This document shows, piece by piece, positions 1 to 8,725 of a DNA stretch of 29,294 bases; the stretch's first letter is position 1, and every line of letters starts with the position of its first letter. A program made the translations under genes and the position numbers. The notes beneath the pieces are model-generated. The model worked only from the letters and a program-made list of their open reading frames with translations, was not told the origin of the DNA and did not search any database. Source of the stretch: Deltaproteobacteria bacterium (GTDB lineage Bacteria > Desulfobacterota > Syntrophia > Syntrophales > UBA5619); contig JAPLJY010000151.1 in NCBI GenBank assembly GCA_026388345.1, positions 1 to 29,294 on the forward strand, in the 5' to 3' direction.

Positions 1-377
1 AGACATACCTGCAGAACCTGGAGGCGGCAAAAGGAAAGATGTGCGTTCTTGCCGGTTCGGCGGGTTATTTCCTTGATCTGCTGAGGGCCGGCGGGACCGG
101 CGGCGTGCTTTCGCTGGCGAATGTTTTTCCCGATGCATGCGCGAAGCTGTACGCGCTGTTCCGGGAGGGGAAAATACGGGAAGCGGAAGAGCTGAATGGC
201 TCGTTGATTGCTTTGAATAAGGAAGTGTCCGGTTCGTTCGGCGTGGCCGGGGTCAAGGCGGCGATGGACCTCTGCGGGTTCTGCGGGGGCGTTCCGAGAA
301 AGCCGCTTCTTCCGCTAACCGCGGATCAGCTTGAAACGCTGAAAAATTCCATTCGCAAGAATCAATTCGCCCGGTAG
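1..377 (+). CDS. Dihydrodipicolinate synthase (DapA/NAL) family lyase, C-terminal part
   Basis: The reading frame is open from base 3 and ends with TAG at 375-377, so only about the last 125 residues are in the window. The segment GSAGYFLDLLRAGGTGG followed by LSLANVFPDACAKLYALFREG matches the C-terminal part of the DapA-family TIM barrel, where a glycine-rich stretch and a conserved 'NV.P' motif precede the C-terminal helices. Family members are Schiff-base lyases or aldolases acting on pyruvate or 2-keto acids. The Schiff-base lysine and Tyr lie upstream of the window, so the substrate cannot be judged. It is followed 19 bp later by an SDR dehydrogenase with a strong SD, which suggests an operon for sugar-acid or keto-acid catabolism rather than lysine biosynthesis (inference). 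Confidence 0.85.
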   Translation, partial: TYLQNLEAAKGKMCVLAGSAGYFLDLLRAGGTGGVLSLANVFPDACAKLYALFREGKIREAEELNGSLIALNKEVSGSFGVAGVKAAMDLCGFCGGVPRKPLLPLTADQLETLKNSIRKNQFAR

Positions 378-396
378 GAGATCGAAGGAGGTTCGC

Positions 397-1170
397 ATGG
401 ATCGATTGAAAGACAGGGTGGCGATTGTGACCGGCTCCGGACAAGGAATGGGGCTCGCGATCGCCCATGCCTGCGCCCGGGAAGGGGCGAAAATCGTCAT
501 TACCGATATCAATGATCAAACGATCACGGCTGCCGTTGAAAAAATCAAACAGGAAGATCATGCGGATGCCATCGGGATCAAAATGGACGTCACGAACAAA
601 TCCCAGGTCGAAAAGACCGTGAAACAGGTTCTGGATACCTGGGGGCATATCGATCTGCTGGTGAACAATGCGGGCGGCGCATTGAACACCCCGCACAAGC
701 TTGCGGAAATCGAGGAAAAACACTGGGAACTGGTGATGAACGTCAACCTGAAGGGCGCCTTTTTGTGTTGCCAGCAGGTGATCCCCGGGATGGAGAGACA
801 GGGCAAGGGGGTCATCGTGAACGTTTCCGCGCTGGCGGGGCACTGGCGGGCGTCGCTTGCAGGTGTTCATTACACGGCGGCCAAAGCCGGGATCGAAGGT
901 CTGACCAGGCAACTGGCATACGACTTCGGCCCGACCGGCATACGCGTCAATGCGGTCGCGCCCACCGTCACGATGACCGGCGATCGAATCAAAGGCCTCT
1001 GGGACGCAAAGGGGCAGGAAGAGAAAGAGAGAATTTTTTCTCAGATTCCCTTGCGAAGGCTCAGCACAATGCAGGAAATCGGAGCGGGGGTTGTTTTTCT
1101 TGCATCCGATGAATCCAGTTATATTACCGGGATCACGCTGGATATTTGCGGCGGACGTTATCTGAGATGA
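397..1170 (+). CDS. SDR family NAD(P)-dependent oxidoreductase (FabG-like)
   Basis: This is a classical short-chain dehydrogenase of 257 residues, the usual length. It has the cofactor motif TGSGQGMG (12-19), the structural motif NNAG (90-93), and the catalytic residues Ser144 (VNVSALAG) and Tyr159-x3-Lys163 (YTAAK). An Asp at the end of beta-2 (VITDIND, around residue 37) favours NAD over NADP. The C-terminal 'SSYITGITLDICGGRYLR' is the standard end of the family. The ATG is preceded by AAGGAGG at 385-391. The gene lies 19 bp after the DapA-family gene and 14 bp before a D-2-hydroxyacid dehydrogenase, so the three are probably co-transcribed. The substrate is presumably a hydroxy-acid or polyol intermediate; this is inferred from context only. 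Confidence 0.93.
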   Translation: MDRLKDRVAIVTGSGQGMGLAIAHACAREGAKIVITDINDQTITAAVEKIKQEDHADAIGIKMDVTNKSQVEKTVKQVLDTWGHIDLLVNNAGGALNTPHKLAEIEEKHWELVMNVNLKGAFLCCQQVIPGMERQGKGVIVNVSALAGHWRASLAGVHYTAAKAGIEGLTRQLAYDFGPTGIRVNAVAPTVTMTGDRIKGLWDAKGQEEKERIFSQIPLRRLSTMQEIGAGVVFLASDESSYITGITLDICGGRYLR

Positions 1171-1184
1171 ATGAAGGATGAATA

Positions 1185-2192
1185 ATGCAGAAAAAGATGA
1201 ATGTTCTTCTTCCCCAGCCGATTGAAGATGAGGCGGTGCGGATTCTTGAAAAGAACCATGTGCACTGGGTGACCGCCGGCGAACCGAAGCCCGCGATCGT
1301 CGGACCCCTGATGAAAGGTGTGCAGGCAATCATTCTGCGAACCGGCATCACGGTGACTCGGGAACTTCTTTCATATCCGAATGATCTCATGATGATTTCG
1401 CGTACCGGCGCCGGGGTCGACAATGTCGACATCCCGGCGGCAACGGAACAGGGAATCATTGTGACCTCCAGCATCGGCGTCAACACCAAATCCGTCGTCG
1501 AACACGGACTGGCGCTCATCCTGGCGCTTTTTAAGCAATTGTTTCTGATGGACGGTGAAGTACGGAAGGGAAACTTTTCAATACGTTACAAGAATTGTCC
1601 GCGAGACTTGTTCGGCAAGACAATCGGGATCGTGGGTTTCGGGCGGATCGGTTCGCTGATTGCGCGTGCCTGCAACACGGTATTCGATATGAAGGTGTTG
1701 GCCTGCGATATTTTTCTGAGTGATCAGCAGAAGGAGACCTATCGGAATTGGGTGACCTTTACCGATCTGCCGGACCTCTGCACGCATTCCGACGTTATTT
1801 CAATCCATACGCCGCTGAACCGGGATACGGAAAAGATGTTCAACCGGTCGTTTTTCTCCGGAATGAAAAGGACGGCCTTTATCATTAATACATCGCGGGG
1901 AGGGGTCATCGACGAAAAGGATCTCATCGAGGCTCTCCGGGAAGGTGTCATCGCAGGGGCCGGGCTGGATGTATTTGAAAATGAGCCGATAAAACCCGGG
2001 AATGAGTTGCTCTCCATGAAGAATGTGATTCTCACGCCCCATACGGCGGCGCTGACCGAAGAATGCGTGAATCGGATGGCCGCAGCGGGGGCTCAGAGGG
2101 TGGTCGATCTGTTCAACGGTTTCATCCCCGAAAACGTGGCCAATCCGGAAATTCTTTCACATGACCGGTGGAAATACCTCAAAAAGAAATGA
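1185..2192 (+). CDS. D-isomer-specific 2-hydroxyacid dehydrogenase
   Basis: The protein has 335 residues, a normal length for the SerA/GyaR/hydroxypyruvate-reductase family. The N-terminal half is the substrate-binding flavodoxin-like domain. The NAD-binding Rossmann motif is GFGRIG (151-156), and the catalytic triad is Arg238 (NTSRGG), Glu267 (DVFENEP) and His286 (LTPHTAA). An acidic residue near the end of the nucleotide fold (VLACDIF, Asp175) suggests NAD(H). There is no C-terminal ACT domain, which argues against a feedback-regulated biosynthetic 3-phosphoglycerate dehydrogenase. The ATG at 1185 follows a GAAGGA-type SD. The enzyme probably interconverts a 2-keto acid and a D-2-hydroxy acid in the catabolic pathway encoded by this gene string; the exact substrate is unknown. 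Confidence 0.92.
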   Translation: MQKKMNVLLPQPIEDEAVRILEKNHVHWVTAGEPKPAIVGPLMKGVQAIILRTGITVTRELLSYPNDLMMISRTGAGVDNVDIPAATEQGIIVTSSIGVNTKSVVEHGLALILALFKQLFLMDGEVRKGNFSIRYKNCPRDLFGKTIGIVGFGRIGSLIARACNTVFDMKVLACDIFLSDQQKETYRNWVTFTDLPDLCTHSDVISIHTPLNRDTEKMFNRSFFSGMKRTAFIINTSRGGVIDEKDLIEALREGVIAGAGLDVFENEPIKPGNELLSMKNVILTPHTAALTEECVNRMAAAGAQRVVDLFNGFIPENVANPEILSHDRWKYLKKK

Positions 2193-2322
2193 TGAAATCC
2201 GCTTGATTCTCAGCAGTCTGCATGCGCAGGCGCTGAGAACGGAGGTGGCCAAGGGGAGGGGGAATTGGGACAATGCGGATATCATCTCCTTTTATGAGGA
2301 TACGGCCAATCTTCAATCTTGA
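2161..2322 (+). pseudogene. Possible C-terminal remnant of a beta-hydroxyacid dehydrogenase (HIBADH/GarR-like)
   Basis: A 53-codon frame starts inside the end of the D-2-hydroxyacid dehydrogenase gene and ends in the following gap. Its C-terminal part (LHAQALRTEVAKGRGNWD, then ADIISFYEDTA) has the spacing and character of the last helix and tail of 3-hydroxyisobutyrate/tartronate-semialdehyde reductases, which typically read 'A...G.G..D.SAL..YYE'. No SD precedes the ATG, and the rest of such an enzyme is absent, so it is more likely the tail of a deleted gene than a working small protein. This is recognition by eye without alignment; chance similarity is possible. Confidence 0.3.
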
Positions 2323-2349
2323 AATTCCGATCCGGAAAATGTAAATTTC

Positions 2350-2384
2350 CCATCGTGATTCGATGGATACCAAAAGGATACCAA
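2350..2384 (+). repeat. Small hairpin and 9-bp direct repeat in the cupin leader
   Basis: The inverted repeat CCATCG (2350-2355) / CGATGG (2361-2366) with a 5-nt loop is followed by a direct repeat of GGATACCAA at 2365-2373 and 2376-2384. The period is 11 bp, about one helical turn. The block ends just before the cupin SD (AAGGAGG, 2388-2394). It could be a regulator site or an mRNA structure that affects cupin expression. No regulator can be assigned. Confidence 0.35.
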
Positions 2385-2401
2385 TCAAGGAGGATTTTAC
2401 C

Positions 2402-2800
2402 ATGGATGAAAAAAAGTATGTGGTGCCGCTAAAAGAGGCCATTACAGGGGTATTGCACGGTCGGGCGGGAACGTTTCGAATCCTGATCGATGAAGAGACC
2501 AGCGGGGCCAAACATTTTTCGTTGCTCGTCAACACCATGAACGCCGGTGTAATCGGCAGTGAACACAAACACGACGTGGAGCATTGCTGGTATATACTCT
2601 CCGGCCGGGGAACGATGTTTATGGGGGGAAAGGCGTTCCCTCTTGAGCCCGAAATGGCGGTTTTTGCGCCGGCTGAGATGTTGCATAAAATCGTTGTCGG
2701 TCCTGACGAGGATCTTACCTATATCGTCGTCTATGCGCCTCCGGGACCCGAACAGCAACTCAAGAAACTCGGCGAGCACGCCTTCGACGCCGAAAAATAG
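2402..2800 (+). CDS. Small single-domain cupin protein
   Basis: The 132-residue protein consists almost entirely of one cupin beta-barrel. Motif 1 is GSEHKHDVEHCWYILSGRG (52-70), giving candidate metal ligands His55, His57, Glu60 or His61. Motif 2 is EPEMAVFAPAEMLHKI, with His95 as the last ligand. The start was placed at 2402 because AAGGAGG lies at 2388-2394; an in-frame upstream ATG at 2363 has no SD. Small cupins of this type occur beside sugar-acid and keto-acid catabolism genes as isomerases, lyases or ligand sensors. Here the protein sits between a 2-hydroxyacid dehydrogenase and a TRAP transporter. The precise reaction cannot be predicted. Confidence 0.88.
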   Translation: MDEKKYVVPLKEAITGVLHGRAGTFRILIDEETSGAKHFSLLVNTMNAGVIGSEHKHDVEHCWYILSGRGTMFMGGKAFPLEPEMAVFAPAEMLHKIVVGPDEDLTYIVVYAPPGPEQQLKKLGEHAFDAEK

Positions 2801-2829
2801 GAGAGCGGTCGAATGCCTTCCGATATCTA

Positions 2830-2891
2830 TTGACAGGTTCGGGTTTACGCCACACACGACGGCCATAACCGGATATTGTATAATGTATAAT
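2830..2891 (+). promoter_or_regulatory. Possible promoter region ahead of the TRAP transporter genes
   Basis: The 228-bp gap before the permease contains TTGACA at 2830-2835 and two overlapping TATAAT hexamers at 2879-2884 and 2886-2891, forming a tandem GTATAAT repeat. The TTGACA is too far from either TATAAT to form a standard pair, so the -35 element is unclear. The AT-rich block stands out from the GC-rich surroundings and is the best candidate for an independent start of the transporter genes. Confidence 0.3.
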
Positions 2892-3028
2892 TGTTGATGT
2901 CTCATAGGCCGCCAAACATCCCTTTCCGGAGGTATTGAGCGATCGGCGGAACGGAACGGGATGATTTCTGATGGACACGGTTCCGGTCTATATCCGTACC
3001 GGAAGAGTCGAGGCATGGGAGGGATGTT

Positions 3029-4972
3029 GTGAGCGTTTTCACAAAGATGGTCCGGTATCTGCAGGAACAGGGGCTTTTCGGCGAGGGTGGCGGAAAGCGA
3101 AAATTGGCGAGCGGCTTCGATCTTGCCCTGAGGATTTTCTGCGCCATTTACAGCCTCTATTTTCTCTACACCACCTTCTTCGGGCTCGTCTCCCAGGAAA
3201 CCCACGTGGGGTTCTACTTCCTGGGCACATTTGTCATCAGCTTCGCCCTGTACAAGGCCGGGTCAAAATCCCCCGAGACCAGGCTGAGCGTGTTCGACAT
3301 CCTCTTTATCCTTCTGATGACGGCCATCATCATCTACTACATCGTCGAGTATCCCAAACTGGCGGACCGCGTGGGCGGCGGGGTCCAGACGATCGATGCG
3401 GTCCTGGGCTGGTGCATCATCCTTCTTTCCCTTGAAATGGCCCGCCGGACGGTGGGAAATATCATCCCGGCCATCGGGGTCGTGCTCCTCATCTACGCCT
3501 ACTTCGGCCCCTACTTTCCGCTGGGGCTCGGCCACTCCGGTTTCTCACTGCCCCGCATCGCCGAGAGCCTTTTTCTCTCCGGAGACGGAATCCTGGGGAG
3601 CATGACCAACATCTTCGCCTCCTACATCCTGATCTTCGTCATCCTGGGGGCCTTCATGGAGGTGTCGGGCTGCGGGAAAGCCTTTGTGGATCTGGCCTAT
3701 GCCATCACCGGGCGGGTCACCGGCGGGCCGGCCCTGGCCTCGGTCATCACGAGCGCCCTTTTCGGGACCGTTTCCGGAAGCGCCGTGGCCAACGTGGTTG
3801 TCGACGGGGTCTATACGATTCCCCTGATGAAGCGGATGGGCTATAAGCCTCATTTCGCGGGCGCCGTGGAGGCCGCCACGTCGACGGGCGGCCAGCTGAT
3901 GCCGCCGGTGATGGGGGCCGCGGCCTTTCTTCTGGCGGAGATATCGGGGACGCCTTACATCACGGTGATCAAGATCGCCGCGATCCCGGCCATTCTCTAT
4001 TATCTTTCCGTGGCGGTCATCATCCGCCTCGAAGCGGTCAAGCGGGACTTGAGAGGGCTGCCCGCCTCGGAACTCCCGAAGTTCGGCGACGTCTTCAAGC
4101 AGCTCCACCTGCTCCTTCCCATCCCCATACTCATCGTTCTGCTGGCCTTCGACATGACCCCCTTTATCGCCGCTTTCTATACCATCATCGCGACGATCAT
4201 CGTGAGCTGGTTCAGAAAGGGCACGCGGATGGGATTCGCGAAGATTCTCGAGGCGCTGTCGGAAGGCGCGCGCGGCGCCGTCTCGGTGGGGTCCATCGTG
4301 GGCGTCCTGGGCATCGTCATGGGGGTCTGCAGCCTGACGGGGCTGCCAAACTACTTCTCGCAGTTCATCATTTACCTTTCCGGGGGGTATCTCTTCTCCC
4401 TCGTCCTGCTGATCATCATCGCCGGCCTCTTCATCGGCATGGGGCTGCCGACAACCCCCTCCTACGTCATCCTGGTCATTCTGGGCGTCCCGGCCCTCGT
4501 CAAGTTGGGCGTCTCGCCTCTGACAGCCCACATGGTCGCCTTCTGGGTGGCCGTTCAGTCCAATGTCACCCCTCCGGTCGCGCTGGCCGCGATCGCCGCG
4601 GCCGCGATCGCCAAGAGCGATCCCTGGCGGACGGGCTGGGAGGCCTGCCGACTGGCCTCCTGGATCTACCTCATGCCGTTCCTCTTCATTTACACATCCA
4701 TCCTCAATGTGGGGTGGAACTACGGTTTCATATCGACCGTCATCGGGGCGATCATCGCCCTGGTCTCCTGGGGCGGGGCGCTCACGGGATACTTTTTACG
4801 GAAGACAACGGCCTTTGAGAGGATATGTCTCTTGGTCTCCGCCCTGGGTCTTCTCAACGAAGGCGTGACCACGGATATTGTCGGCGTGGCGCTTCTCGTT
4901 CTGGTGGTCGTGCTTCAGAAGGTCTACCCCGGGAAGAGTACGTCTCATTCTTCCGGGGTGCCCTGTAATTAA
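3029..4972 (+). CDS. TRAP transporter fused permease (DctQM fusion, TAXI type)
   Basis: The 647-residue polytopic inner-membrane protein matches the TRAP '4TM/12TM fusion' family. The first ~165 residues carry about four membrane segments equivalent to the small DctQ subunit. The rest is the DctM-like translocation domain, with the conserved stretch ALFGTVSGSAVANVVVDG and the following MPPVMGAAAFLLAE, and a second repeat-like segment IGMGLPTTPSYVILVILG. It would use a sodium or proton gradient to import a substrate delivered by the TAXI binding protein encoded next. The start is GTG at 3029 with GGGAGGG at 3017-3023 as SD; no in-frame ATG is better placed. The gap to the binding-protein gene is 27 bp, consistent with one operon. 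Confidence 0.94.
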   Translation: MSVFTKMVRYLQEQGLFGEGGGKRKLASGFDLALRIFCAIYSLYFLYTTFFGLVSQETHVGFYFLGTFVISFALYKAGSKSPETRLSVFDILFILLMTAIIIYYIVEYPKLADRVGGGVQTIDAVLGWCIILLSLEMARRTVGNIIPAIGVVLLIYAYFGPYFPLGLGHSGFSLPRIAESLFLSGDGILGSMTNIFASYILIFVILGAFMEVSGCGKAFVDLAYAITGRVTGGPALASVITSALFGTVSGSAVANVVVDGVYTIPLMKRMGYKPHFAGAVEAATSTGGQLMPPVMGAAAFLLAEISGTPYITVIKIAAIPAILYYLSVAVIIRLEAVKRDLRGLPASELPKFGDVFKQLHLLLPIPILIVLLAFDMTPFIAAFYTIIATIIVSWFRKGTRMGFAKILEALSEGARGAVSVGSIVGVLGIVMGVCSLTGLPNYFSQFIIYLSGGYLFSLVLLIIIAGLFIGMGLPTTPSYVILVILGVPALVKLGVSPLTAHMVAFWVAVQSNVTPPVALAAIAAAAIAKSDPWRTGWEACRLASWIYLMPFLFIYTSILNVGWNYGFISTVIGAIIALVSWGGALTGYFLRKTTAFERICLLVSALGLLNEGVTTDIVGVALLVLVVVLQKVYPGKSTSHSSGVPCN

Positions 4973-4999
4973 TTGTCATCAATAACAAAGGAGGTTCTT

Positions 5000-5995
5000 A
5001 TGAAGACACGAAAGTTGATTATGGCCTGGATCGGAGTGCTTCTGTTGGGCATTATTTCCAGTGCGAACGCCGCCGAGGTCCAGAGATACACTTGGGGAAG
5101 CGGCACGATGGGGGGCCTCTGGCGGATCGGCGTGGGTGCGGCGGTGCAGATGATCAATGAACAGTACAAGGACAAATATTTCTATACGGCTGCCGCATCC
5201 GGGGGCGGTGTGGAAAATATGCGGCGCATGATCGGTGGCGAGTATGACACCATCTGGGCCCAGACCAATGTCATGGAGGAGGCCCGGACGGGAACGGGTA
5301 TCTTCGAGGGGCAGAAGCCTTTCAAGGAGATGCGGGCGCTGGCCTTCATGGGCGATCAGGCGGTTTGCGTGATCGTGCTGAGCAAGTCGCCGATCAAGTT
5401 CTTCGGCGATCTGGCGGGAAAGAAGGTGAACGTCGGGACCCCGGGATCGGTCGGGGTCACCATTGCCAAAAGCATGTTCAAGGCGCTCGGGATCGACGAC
5501 AAGGTCAAGCTGAGCTTCTTGAATCCCGAAGGGGCCGCCCAGGGGCTCAAGGATGGCCACCTCGACGCGGCGCTGGCGCCCGGAAGTCCGTTCACCCCGT
5601 CCTTCGTCGAACTGGCCCGTTCCACGTCGATCAGACTGATTGAGCCCACGAAGGCGGAAGAGGATAAAATCGAAAAGGGCCTTCCCTATATGGAGACGAA
5701 GGTCATCGCCCCCAACACCGCGCCGGGGGAAAACGGCGACAAGCCCAGAAGGGCCTTCTTCTGGGGCCAGTACTGGATCTCCCGGCCGGGCATGCCCGAT
5801 CAGGCCGTCTATGACGCCCTGAAGGTCACCCAGGAGCCGAAAAACAAGGAGATACTCACGAAGGTGATGGTCCTGTGGGGGGAATCCGGACCGTTCTTTG
5901 GACCGATCGCGAAGATGGGCATCCCGCTCCACCCGGGTGCGATCCGATTCTGGCAGGAGAAAGGCGTCAAGCTGCCACCCGAGCTGCTGAAGTAA
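5000..5995 (+). CDS. TAXI-family TRAP transporter solute-binding protein
   Basis: This is a periplasmic substrate-binding protein of 331 residues. The signal peptide is clear: MKTRKL, a hydrophobic core, and probable cleavage after SSANA (residue 24). The mature N-terminus contains YTWGSGTMGGLWRIGVGAA, the TAXI-type opening, and later GKKVNVGTPGSVGVTIAKSM, the family's anion-binding region. The start was chosen at ATG 5000 because AAGGAGG lies at 4987-4993; an in-frame TTG at 4973 has no SD. TAXI binding proteins normally work with fused DctQM permeases, exactly the partner encoded upstream. Family ligands are carboxylates and amino acids such as glutamate; this ligand is not predictable from sequence. 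Confidence 0.94.
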   Translation: MKTRKLIMAWIGVLLLGIISSANAAEVQRYTWGSGTMGGLWRIGVGAAVQMINEQYKDKYFYTAAASGGGVENMRRMIGGEYDTIWAQTNVMEEARTGTGIFEGQKPFKEMRALAFMGDQAVCVIVLSKSPIKFFGDLAGKKVNVGTPGSVGVTIAKSMFKALGIDDKVKLSFLNPEGAAQGLKDGHLDAALAPGSPFTPSFVELARSTSIRLIEPTKAEEDKIEKGLPYMETKVIAPNTAPGENGDKPRRAFFWGQYWISRPGMPDQAVYDALKVTQEPKNKEILTKVMVLWGESGPFFGPIAKMGIPLHPGAIRFWQEKGVKLPPELLK

Positions 5996-6622
5996 GGGTT
6001 TAAAAACGTATGGTTGGGGGTGGGGATGCTAATGGGCCTGCCGTGGGCTTATGGGCGGTCAATCCCCTGAATGATTCAACCCGTTCCATCACGGCAAAAG
6101 GATGTAATGACCGGGGCCGTCCGGGGCTCGTGTGGCCCGGACGGCCTGCGGAGTGCCCCGTCAATTGCTTTTTGCTCGCGCTCCCGGGTGATCAACGCGG
6201 TCACGGCAAAAGAGGGAAGCGTGTCCGAATAGGGTGCGGGTATGGAGGGCTGTTTCATCTGTCCGATCAAATGTAAGAAAAAATGCGGGAATGTCTGGTC
6301 GGGTTGGATATGGACTGAGCCTGGCCATATCTCCAAGCGGGGCATTAATCTGATCTACGGCGCAAGGGTGAATTGCAGGGGGGATTCCATTCAAAAGGGA
6401 AGGCAAGAGAATCCTTTCTTTGTGAAAGGCCGATCTTGGCGCGTTTTGCCTTGGGCAGGTGAAAAAATATCCCCACCGTGGTCTGGTCAAGGTTCGTTTC
6501 CGTCGGCGCTTCCGCCCGAGATAATCCCGGGCCGCTTCGGCCAAAACAATGTTGATCCTTTTGAGCAGATCTTGTCGAGGGTGGGAACCCTGTGACGCGG
6601 AAGTGCGGGCTGAAACCGGATT
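5996..6622. other. Gene-free stretch between two convergent transporter operons
   Basis: This 627-bp region lies between the ends of the TAXI gene (+) and the tctA gene (-). I see no convincing gene. The short open frames on both strands lack SD sequences and recognisable motifs. It contains a perfect 11-bp stem hairpin at 6115-6146, smaller hairpins at 6413-6429 (CCTTTC/GAAAGG) and 6530-6542 (GGCCG/CGGCC), and a 12-bp direct repeat TCACGGCAAAAG at 6089-6100 and 6201-6212. It probably serves as the transcription-termination zone for both operons, and may include decayed coding sequence. Confidence 0.6.
6115..6146 (+). terminator. GC-rich hairpin, possible terminator of the TRAP operon
   Basis: GGCCGTCCGGG (6115-6125) pairs perfectly with CCCGGACGGCC (6136-6146) around a 10-nt loop. 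It lies about 120 bp after the TAXI stop codon. No U-tract follows directly (the nearest T5 is about 20 bp on), so it is not a textbook intrinsic terminator. It may block exonucleases or support Rho-dependent ending. Confidence 0.35.
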
Positions 6623-8155
6623 TCATTCATGGTGGTGATGTTCGTGTCTTTTCGGCACTTTCCGGAGGGCTTTGAGTCCCTTCCGAACCTGCGGTATCAG
6701 CATCGGCAGAATCATGGAGAGCAGGGCGATGCCCCACATGGCGAGGCAGAGGGGCGACGCCCAGAGGCCGCTTGCGTCGCCCTGGGATATGATCAGTGCC
6801 TGCCGGAAGGATCTTTCCATGACCGGTCCCAGCACCAGTCCTACGACCAGGGGGGCCGGTTCATAGTCGAATTTGCGCATGACATAGCCCAGGACGCCCG
6901 CCCCCAGCATCACCCAGACGTCGAAAAGGGCGCCGTTGTCCCCATAGGCGCCGATCGTGCACAGAACCAGAATGATCGGCATTAGATAGTGGTTGGGAAT
7001 CCGGACGATCTTGGCAAATACCCCCACCAGCGGGAGATTCAGGATCAGCAGCATCATGTTTCCAAGATAGAAACTGCCGATCACCCCCCAGAAGACATCG
7101 GGCCGGTCGCGCAGCAGAAAGGGCCCCGGGGTGATGCCGTGAAGAAGCATCCCCCCCAACAGGACGGCCGTCGCCGGGGTGAAAGGAAGCCCCAGGGAGA
7201 GCAGCGGGATCATGGCGCCGCCCGCCGCTGCATTGTTGGCCGATTCGGGACCGGCCACCCCTTCAATGGCGCCTTTTCCGAAATCCTCCTTGTGCTTGGA
7301 GATCGATCTTTCCAGGCCATAGGACGCAAATGAGGCCATGGTCGCCGCCGGTCCGGGCAGAAGGCCGATCAGAAACCCCAGCACCGATCCCCGGGCGATC
7401 GGTCCGACGGAACGTTTCATCTCCTCTCGGTTGGGATAGAGTTCGCGGAACCTGATCGGCAGAACCTCGATCGGTTTTTCCTTCGCGGCCAGGACGGTGA
7501 GAACCTCCGCCACCCCGAAGAGGCCGGTGGTGATCGCGATGAAACTGATTCCCCCCTGGGCGGCTTCGATGCCGAAAGAGAAACGTTCCAGCCCGCCGAT
7601 CGGATCCATTCCCACCGTGGAGAGGATCAGGCCGATCATCATCAGGATCAGCGACCGGCTGCGGGATTTCCCGGTCAGGTTGGAAAGCAGGACAACCCCC
7701 AGGACCGTCAGCACGAAATATTCCGCGGGACCGAAGGCCAGGGCGGACCGGGCCAGGAGGGGGGCGAAGAATTGCAGCGCGATCACGCTGAATGTTCCGG
7801 CGACAAAAGACCCGATGGCCGAAATGGCGAGCGCCGCCCCGGCGCGTCCCTTGCGCGCCATCTGGTAACCATCCAGCGTCGTGACGACGCTGGCCGGTTC
7901 TCCGGGGACATTGACCAGAATCGAGGTCGTGGAGCCCCCGTACATGGACCCGTAGTAGATTCCTGCCAGCATGATCAACCCCGCGGTCGGGCCGAGCTTC
8001 AGGGTCAGCGGAATGACCATGGCCATGGCCGCCGCCGGTCCCAAGCCCGGCAGCACCCCCACCAGCGTGCCGAGGAGAGCGCCGATGAAGCAGGCCGCGA
8101 AGTTGACAGGCTCCAGGGTCGTCAGCAGAAAGGACAGGACACCGTGGTCAGTCAT
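6623..8155 (-). CDS. tctA: Tripartite tricarboxylate transporter permease TctA
   Basis: The 510-residue protein is the large (about 12-segment) subunit of a tripartite tricarboxylate transporter. Family signatures are present: GTLVGVLPGLGPAAAMAM near residues 29-46, and GSMYGGSTTSILVNVPGEP near residues 69-87. The second half repeats the pattern (LGLPFTPATAVLLGGMLLHG). Together with TctB it would form the inner-membrane, ion-driven importer fed by TctC. It is the last gene of the leftward operon, 16 bp after tctB. The C-terminus is His-rich (RHEHHHHE). No obvious intrinsic terminator follows. Known substrates of the family include citrate and other di- or tricarboxylates and aromatic acids, so the cargo of this operon is probably an organic anion. 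Confidence 0.95.
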   Translation of the reverse strand: MTDHGVLSFLLTTLEPVNFAACFIGALLGTLVGVLPGLGPAAAMAMVIPLTLKLGPTAGLIMLAGIYYGSMYGGSTTSILVNVPGEPASVVTTLDGYQMARKGRAGAALAISAIGSFVAGTFSVIALQFFAPLLARSALAFGPAEYFVLTVLGVVLLSNLTGKSRSRSLILMMIGLILSTVGMDPIGGLERFSFGIEAAQGGISFIAITTGLFGVAEVLTVLAAKEKPIEVLPIRFRELYPNREEMKRSVGPIARGSVLGFLIGLLPGPAATMASFASYGLERSISKHKEDFGKGAIEGVAGPESANNAAAGGAMIPLLSLGLPFTPATAVLLGGMLLHGITPGPFLLRDRPDVFWGVIGSFYLGNMMLLILNLPLVGVFAKIVRIPNHYLMPIILVLCTIGAYGDNGALFDVWVMLGAGVLGYVMRKFDYEPAPLVVGLVLGPVMERSFRQALIISQGDASGLWASPLCLAMWGIALLSMILPMLIPQVRKGLKALRKVPKRHEHHHHE

Positions 8156-8171
8156 TCAAGAAAACTCCCCT

Positions 8172-8663
8172 CTAAAACAAAATTCCCCTGGGAAAGGACA
8201 ATTTCAGCCAGACCTCAAAAAGAAGATAGCAGAGAAGGGTGATCCCCGTGGAGAGGGCAATGGGCCTTCCCCAATCCTTTGTCTCCGTGAGTCTGCTGGA
8301 GATGATCGCAAAAAGAAAGGTGGAGACGAAGAAGCCGATCCATTGCATCATGAGCAGGTAAAGGATGAAGACGGCGATCATCCGGAGGGCCTTTCCCTCG
8401 CCCCTGTTCCGGAGAAGGGATTCCCTCACGGATCGGCCGCCATCCCGCTGTTTTTCCCGATGGTCCTTCCGTGTGGATTTCCAGAGGGCCCGAACCAGTT
8501 GCCCGGCGCCCAGGATCGTCAACACCGCTCCCAGGATCAGCGGAAAGACCGCAGGGCCGGGGTTCTCCCACGTGTCCAACGGATATCTGGTGGTATAGGC
8601 CAGGAAGACGGCGCCAAACAGGATCACCACCATGTTGCTTGCAATTTCTTTTCGAGTCGTCAT
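8172..8663 (-). CDS. tctB: Tripartite tricarboxylate transporter small permease TctB
   Basis: The 163-residue protein has about four predicted membrane segments. The first begins at SNMVVILFGAVFLAYTTRYPL, and a central pair starts at PAVFPLILGAVLTILGAGQLV. The opening ending in a 'Y.....W..PGPAVFP' pattern is typical of the TctB family. The start was placed at ATG 8663, preceded by GGAGAA. A longer frame from 8714 has no SD and would nearly abut the tctC stop. TctB is the small membrane subunit of the transporter and sits between tctC and tctA in the standard order. Its sequence is weakly conserved in this family, so context supplies much of the confidence. Confidence 0.9.
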   Translation of the reverse strand: MTTRKEIASNMVVILFGAVFLAYTTRYPLDTWENPGPAVFPLILGAVLTILGAGQLVRALWKSTRKDHREKQRDGGRSVRESLLRNRGEGKALRMIAVFILYLLMMQWIGFFVSTFLFAIISSRLTETKDWGRPIALSTGITLLCYLLFEVWLKLSFPRGILF

Positions 8664-8725
8664 CGATCGTTCTCCGTGGTGCACCCCCTCCCCGGACTCT
8701 CGGAAGGGGTGCACGGAACCGGCGG

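Noticed and set aside
6161..6626. Small minus-strand frames between the two transporters, including an Arg/Lys-rich stretch
   Set aside because: No SD, no family resemblance and no context support. They could be decayed coding sequence, but this cannot be shown.
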